Assembly: GCA_018296165.2 (NCBI GenBank)
Contig: JACKQL020000035.1
Coordinates: forward strand, 1 to 64,000
Reading direction: 5' to 3'
Length of the DNA stretch: 64,000 nt
Origin: Termitomyces sp. T153
Lineage: Eukaryota > Basidiomycota > Agaricomycetes > Agaricales > Lyophyllaceae
Shown here: one piece after another, positions 58,487 to 64,000 of the stretch
How the letters are laid out: the number at the start of each line of letters is the position of its first letter
How positions within the stretch are numbered: the first letter of the stretch is position 1
The notes under the pieces: model-generated
Database searches by the model: none
What the model saw: only the letters and a program-made list of their open reading frames with translations
What the model was told of the DNA's origin: nothing
Made by a program: the position numbers and the translations under genes

Positions 58487-61238
58487 TTACACGTTAACTC
58501 CATAGTAAAACATATTCCTATATGTTTTTAATAGAAGAATGTCGCTTCTCGGGCTAAACATTTTGGCTTCACAGTCACGGAAAGGTGAAGTATCTTTGCT
58601 GTTTCTGATGTACAACATATCTATAGGGTACTGACGCCATTGCTCATGAGTCCTGCCTGGTTCATGCTGTTGTCTCGGACGGATTTTTTGCTTTGTGCAC
58701 TTCTTTCGTGGCATCTGGGCCATCTTGTATAGGTAATTTTCTAAGGAAGAACGACAGCTATAAGACGACGTGAGCCACAAATCGTAGATAGGAAGCCGTC
58801 GACGAACTAAGAATGCAAGGCCTAAGCAGGGCGAACAGACAATCCAGACAGTCTAGAATTTTTTGAGTCACGCGATATGTGTTTGCCAGCACAAAGTCTA
58901 CCTGGATCGAGGAGGAAACGACACGTAAAACCTGGTCTCGAAGTACAAGAGGCTCTATAGATCGAATGAGGCTGTAGTCAACCGATGCACCAGATTGATC
59001 GAGGGGAAGACCAGTTGGTAAACGGTTAGATAATCGAGCATAGAATATAGCACCCGCAACAGCCTGGAAAGATCAATCTCAGAGCTATACAGGAAGGAAA
59101 AAGCGTACCAGTCCGACTGTTGCACCAGTGAACCTGACCAAGAAGAACGCACTGGTTCCCGTTGCTAGTTCCTGTGGTTTGAGTGCCTGACCAAAGACTT
59201 GGTATGGTGCGTGGAACAACATCCCCAAGCCGATCCCGGCAATTAAGGGAAAGAAAACTTGAGCAGCTACGGAAGAATGCTCATTGAGAAGCGTAAGAAG
59301 ACCTGGAACAGAATTACAAGCAACCGATATAGGTAGGCGTGTATTCATACCGAAACCAAGTGTCGATGTAGCAAGTCCAATCGATATGATCAAGTTTTGC
59401 CCGCTGGTATTCTTTGTGCGTCTCTGCCAGCAACCAATAAACCAAGCTGCAGGCATTGATGCCAAAGAGGAGCCGAGTGCATAGGGAAGAACTTTGATCC
59501 CTGCTTGTAATGGACTACAGCCATTAGCCGCCTTGCGAAGACAATTCGAAGTTTTATTCCCTGCCAGAAAGAAGTGGAAGGGCTAACCTGAAAGTACAAG
59601 GCAAGGTAAAAAGTACCAGCAGTAAAACTGAAATTGTGCAGAAATGTGACAAAAAGGATTGTCACTAAATGCAGTGATGAATGATGAGATCATCGAGGTA
59701 AAACACTAAATGAACCTGCAGTACGATTCTTGAACATGCTGGGAGGAAACAGGCACTGGCGACTTGTACGGGCCTCATAGAATCCTCCACAGGCAAGAAC
59801 CAGAAGACCCAAAATAATGAGTATCAAGGTTGAAGGGACGGCCCCTGACAATACAACATAGTAAAGTGAATCTGAGCTTCCACGACGAAAATACTTACAG
59901 CCATTGTCAGTCGCGAAGCTAAAACCAAGAATGATGCAGCTTGTGCCACCCATGAACATTACACTAGAGAAGGTGAGTTCAAGGGGCCAGCTTCAAACGC
60001 TTTTCCGGACTCACAGTCCTCCAAAGTCAAAACTTCGAGCCAACGTTCGCCAAGAAACGTCACATGTCCTGGAGAGGTGCACACCACGTAGAGATGCGAA
60101 AATTACGAGAAATCCCACTAGGCAAACGGGCAGATTGAGGTAAACTATAAACGCTCTGAGTAAGATCCTCGACAGGTCGGGAATCCAGACATACATCCCC
60201 ATCTCCAGCTGAGAAGACTTGATCCACTTCCGCCTTCAAGGAGTGTCACCAAACCAGCTACAAGAAATTCAAACTCTGCTTACTACTGAATACACCACCA
60301 AGAAGTGGTCCTGCTATGGCTGAACAACTCCACGTCAGACTAAGTACCTGCGACCATTTTGCCCTACGCCGAACTTCAACGAGTTCGGCGGTGATGACCC
60401 ATACAGAACTAACGATTCCTCCTCCTCCTATACCAGCTGAGAGGGGAAGTAAGCTAAGGTTATTGGTACAAAAAGGATTTGAATTTGACCCAGAGCTCTG
60501 GCAGCGATAAGCCAAGTGATACCCTGTTGCAGTAATCGCAGTAATCGTTACTTGTATAGTACTTTCAAAAGATTTTAATATAAATCACTTTACCTTTGCT
60601 ACTCCACACAATAACGATCCGATGGCGAATATAGTCATGCTAGAGAACAAAACATTCTGGAAGGTTGAGAGTTTAGTTTAGTTGATCTCTGTCATAGAAA
60701 ATAGTGTCTTTGGCCCACCTTGCGGCCAACAAGATCAGAAACCTTACCATAAAACGGTTGTAACGCCGTTTGAGTCAGCATGTATGCTACACCGACCCAA
60801 GTATACTGTGTTTGTGTCGCATTCAGGTCACTGGCGATGGTAGGTAAACTTGTTGAGACGATGGTCTATCAGAGGAGTCACTCATAATGGGAATCATATT
60901 ATGATAGTCTGGTGCTTACAGCATCAGTTGTGGCAAGGAACAGTGCTAGGGCAGCACTTTGTAAGAGCAATAATTAGGTACTGAGCGACGCGACGACGTA
61001 ATTAGACGATATACCCGAAGTGCGTCATCAAAAGTCTGAAGGTCGATAGATCCGGAGGTTGTATATCCTGATGAACGTGTAACGTCGCGGAAGACCCAGA
61101 ACGGACAGTTGTTGTAGGCGAGAATGAGCGAGAGTCAACGGGTGAAGGCAATATGGTTCCGTCGAACTCGATGCCATCGATGGTTGACATACGCGGACGC
61201 TGGGGGGTCTCGAAAAGGAGAGAATTTGAGTTCTTCAT
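58487..61238 (-). CDS. Major facilitator superfamily transporter (DHA2-like, 14-TM type)
   Basis: An integral membrane drug/proton antiporter-like protein; the substrate is unknown. The start is MKNSNSLLFETPQRPRMSTI, a cytosolic tail of about 75 residues. Helices follow in many small exons: ALALFLATTDA, then TIVSTSLPTIASDLNATQTQ and YTWVGVAYMLTQTALQPFYG ending in the loop motif GKVSDLVGRK (MFS motif A); GGGGIVSSVWVITAELVEVR; SLTWSCSAIAGPLLGGVFS; FIVYLNLPVCLVGFLVIFAS; ILIILGLLVLACGGF; TILFVTFLHNFSFTAGTFYL; and IAGIGLGMLFHAPYQVFGQA. The C-terminal exons read SIEPLVLRDQVLRV, then TVWIVCSPCLGLAFLVRRRL. The reading runs on to a stop at 58487, though an earlier end is possible. Not all of the exon borders were fixed. 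Confidence 0.82.
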
Positions 61239-61294
61239 TACAGGATCAATTAAGACGGGGGAAGGAAGATGCGAAAGAATAAAATTGCGTCGTC

Positions 61295-61860
61295 TTAGAA
61301 GGCATCTTTACCTGACGCGTTTTTATAACGGTGTGTGCCTATGAATGGAGACGATTTGCTTTGACATAATGAGGTCCCCCTTTGGCAGGAATCCTCGCCC
61401 TTGTGACCATTAGATTTGCCATTCCCAGCTTTGAGCAGGTAGTCAAAAGTGCGAAGATAGATCTCATAAGTCGTCTTTGAGATTACCGATTGGCGAGTAT
61501 TTGTTTGACAGTCATTGTCGAAGCTTGCGGCCAAGAATTCTGAAAGAAGCTCTTTGACATCTTTTGAGATGTTATCGATGTCCACAAGTAGACAACATTG
61601 GCCATCACGTTAGGTTTGGAATGAGGATCATACAGGCGATATTCTGGACCTTCGAACCCACCTCATTGCAGAATGCGACCAGTAGGTTGGCGAGAGGGCC
61701 GTCAGAAAGGAGATCATCTGCCTGATCGCCGTAGACTGAAGCAAAGAATCGAATACAAACAAACGATACGCAATGATGGTCACACGGGGCTGGAGATGAA
61801 ATAGAATATGTGGCGCCTCAGAATCAAGAATCACAACCGAAAGTAGTTACTCATATCGAA
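61295..61860 (-). CDS. Unassigned small locus between the MFS gene and MDJ1
   Basis: Overlapping minus-strand frames with coding character lie here: VYGDQADDLLSDGPLANLLV then AFCNEVGSKVQNIACMIL (about 61730-61610), FEGPEYRLYDPHSKPNVMAN (about 61655-61590) and DVKELLSEFLAASFDNDCQT (about 61562-61500). Which frame is real and how they splice could not be settled, and no family was recognised. It could be a gene of two to four exons on the same strand as its neighbours. Confidence 0.3.
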
Positions 61861-62071
61861 GATTAGTTGCAAAATAGAGTAATCCAAGTAATGTATTATA
61901 GTACTCTTGTAGAGCGTAATCTCTGTTATTATCCTGTGGCACTCTTCCTCTCCTCGCCCTCGCATGGAAAATCGGTCCTTTCGGTATTGTTGGAAGTAGA
62001 AGCTTGTACTGAACGAGGAATTTTCAGATGAGACGTACGGTTTGTTGCCAGCGAGAAGACATGCCAGAAAA

Positions 62072-63779
62072 TCAAAACCCAGTGAGCTTTCGAATGTTCT
62101 GCCAGATGCGAGACACCCGGCTACCTGACGGTAGCGGATGATAAGTAAAAGTTTCCGTACCATTATCTGTATGAGCTTGTGACTCTTTGTTCGCCTTAGG
62201 CGATTTAGTTGGGCCATCGAATTCATCTGCATACTGTTGTAAAAGATCTCGTTGACGTTGGGTAAGGGTCCTGTTCAAAATGAGTTCAACACTAAAACAA
62301 AAAACAGGCGATCTCACCTAGGAATCACGATCGAAAAAGTGACAAAAAGGTCCCCTTTGTCCCTGCCATACGGCGTGGGTACTCCCCGCCCTTTTAAAAC
62401 CATCTCCTCCCCCTGCTGCGTCCCTCCAGGTACACGCACTTCCACGTCTCCATCAAGAGTCGGCACACGAATTCTTCCACCAAGGAGAGCAGTGTGTACC
62501 GGGATACGAACTTGATGGTATAAGTTGGACCCTTGCCGAGCGAAAGACTTCGACGTCGCAACCCTCACTCGTACAAGGAGATCCCCAACAGGGCCTTTGC
62601 CGGTCATTGGAACATCTCCAGCTTTCGGCACACGAAGTAAGCTTCCATCCTCAATGCCTATGAAACGTTAATGGATTGACTACGCTGACCGAATTGTACA
62701 ACATACCAGCAGGGATCGTCACCTGGACAGTCTTGGATGTCTTTAAACGTCCCACCCCTCCACAAGGAGCGCACCTTCCACTCTTAGGGATGGTGCTACC
62801 GACACCGCTGCAAGCCTGACATATGCTCTCCATGTGGAATCCACCGTTGATAATGAATGTCTGTGCTCCAGAACCACCACAAGTGGTACATGTTGTTCTT
62901 TTCGCGCCTTGCTTCAAACCTGTACCATGACAAGTGTCACAATTGATAACAGACGAGACATGCACCGCCTTCGTAGTTCCCTTGCAAGCGTCCATGAAGG
63001 AGATATTGATACTAGTTTCAACGTTCGCTCCTTTCGACATCTCCGAAGCTCGCGATGCACCAGAACCAAAAGCAGTCCCAAATAGAGACTCAAAGAGATC
63101 TTTAGCATTTCCTTGGCTGAAGGCTCCTCCGAGATCCTGAAATCCTGAGAATCCCCCTGCAGAAAAACCATGGAAGCCACCAGCTCCAGCACTCGCAAAC
63201 GCATCTGGATCAAACCCAGGTTGCTGCGAAGCAGAACCAAACTTGTCAAACGCGGCACGCTTCTTTTCGTCTTTAAGTGTCTATGATAGGGGATGAATTA
63301 GGCCCTAAGGTAATCAAACAAGAATGAACAAACATCATATGCTTCTTGAATTTCGACAAACTTGTCCTGTGCACCTTTATCGGGATTCGTATCGGGATGG
63401 TATTTCCGGGCCAGCTGATACAGGATATGAAAAGGCACATCACGTCAATAAGCGGAAACACGCACGGCAAAATATGTCTTCTTGATTTCAGCCTGTGTGG
63501 CATCTGACTTTACACCTAGTACGTCGTATGGATTCTTGGGGGCTCCAAGGATTTGGGTCGCATGGAAAAGACGCTACTTTCACGGTTAGTGTATCGAAAT
63601 GGCCCAACGGTCCGATTTACCTTGTCAGCAACGCGTGCTAACGGGTTTTGACGGGTTTTGAGGGGACATTGGTAACGCAGAAATGAAAGAGAGCGAGCAT
63701 GTGGTGCAAAGTTCGGGCGAGAACAGGAATAAAATGCAACGAATGAGAGAAAACCTTGAGACTGCAAACGCGGAGGCAT
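62072..63779 (-). CDS. MDJ1: Mitochondrial DnaJ/Hsp40 co-chaperone Mdj1
   Basis: Mdj1 is the matrix partner of mitochondrial Hsp70 (Ssc1) in folding imported proteins. The N-terminus is a presequence ([20 protein letters not shown], then [14 protein letters not shown]). The J domain follows ([20 protein letters not shown]; the HPD motif in [19 protein letters not shown]), then a Gly/Phe-rich linker ([20 protein letters not shown]). The zinc domain has four CxxCxGxG repeats ([32 protein letters not shown]). The substrate-binding region includes [36 protein letters not shown] and [12 protein letters not shown]. It ends [11 protein letters not shown] at TGA 62072-62074. Six or so short introns are read. 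This is a full type I DnaJ. Confidence 0.93.
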
Positions 63780-63895
63780 GAAAAGTTGTACAAACGTCCA
63801 CCGAGAAATTTGAGATTATTGACCACTATTTACCCGCGCTCACGTGTCGTCGACCTGAACATCTTATCTAGAGTAATTAGGAAAGTCTCAAACCC

Positions 63896-63952
63896 GTTGT
63901 GCACAAATGAAACTGTTATGCACAAATGAAACTGTTGTGCACAAATGAAACT
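63896..63952. repeat. 19-bp tandem repeat, three copies
   Basis: GTTGTGCACAAATGAAACT is repeated three times without gaps (63896, 63915, 63934), one copy with a single change (GTTATGC). It lies 117 bp upstream of the MDJ1 start. Confidence 0.9.
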
Positions 63953-64000
63953 TCTTGTCACAGTTTGAGCTTGGTCTTCTGTTGACTCTGTAACAGATTT

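Overview
The window is nuclear DNA of a filamentous basidiomycete, most likely an Agaricomycete. Introns are short (about 48-110 nt) and GT-AG. The single-copy genes are fungal in type (Mdj1, Tim21, Med6, Blm10, Aim18-like, V-ATPase F). The transposons are the usual agaricomycete set: Ty3 chromovirus, Tad-like LINE and Helitron. No species is claimed. Exon borders were read by eye from splice consensus plus reading-frame continuity. Nothing was aligned by computer.

Layout. (1) 1-12.2 kb is a transposon block. It holds a partial + strand LTR, a + strand zinc-finger/coiled-coil ORF, and a minus-strand Ty3 chromovirus (gag, tandem protease, RT, RNase H, integrase, chromodomain) with its 5' LTR at 9225-10217. 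After that comes a CpG-poor relic zone. (2) 12.5-37.2 kb is a compact gene island: MED6 (+), AP-3 sigma (-), an unassigned multi-exon locus (+), V-ATPase F (+), TIM21 (-), histone H3 (-), a PhyH-type dioxygenase (-), an AIM18/46-like mitochondrial protein (-), the proteasome activator BLM10 (+, about 8 kb), a TTP-type CCCH RNA-binding protein (+) and choline kinase (-). (3) 37.2-57.7 kb is a second transposon block, strongly CpG-poor. It holds a duplicated choline-kinase 5' end, hairpin/minisatellite modules, two solo LTRs with perfect target duplications, a full-length LINE with a 15-bp target duplication, and two Helitron segments, one interrupted by a solo LTR. (4) 57.7-64 kb is a second gene island: unassigned coding segments, an MFS transporter, another unassigned locus and mitochondrial DnaJ MDJ1.

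The host genes are housekeeping functions and form no single pathway. Four are mitochondrial by presequence or family (TIM21, AIM18-like, MDJ1) or depend on membranes and energy (V-ATPase F). MED6 and H3 serve transcription and chromatin, BLM10 the proteasome, AP-3 sigma vesicle sorting and choline kinase phospholipid synthesis.

The most informative theme is CpG-directed C-to-T decay of repeated DNA. The chromovirus keeps its reading frames but has lost catalytic aspartates in four enzymes, each by Asp-to-Asn change at a CpG. A tandem duplication of the choline-kinase 5' region gives a direct before/after comparison in which every comparable CpG is lost in the distal copy. The chromovirus LTR also carries a perfect 13-nt self-priming signal of the Tf1 type.
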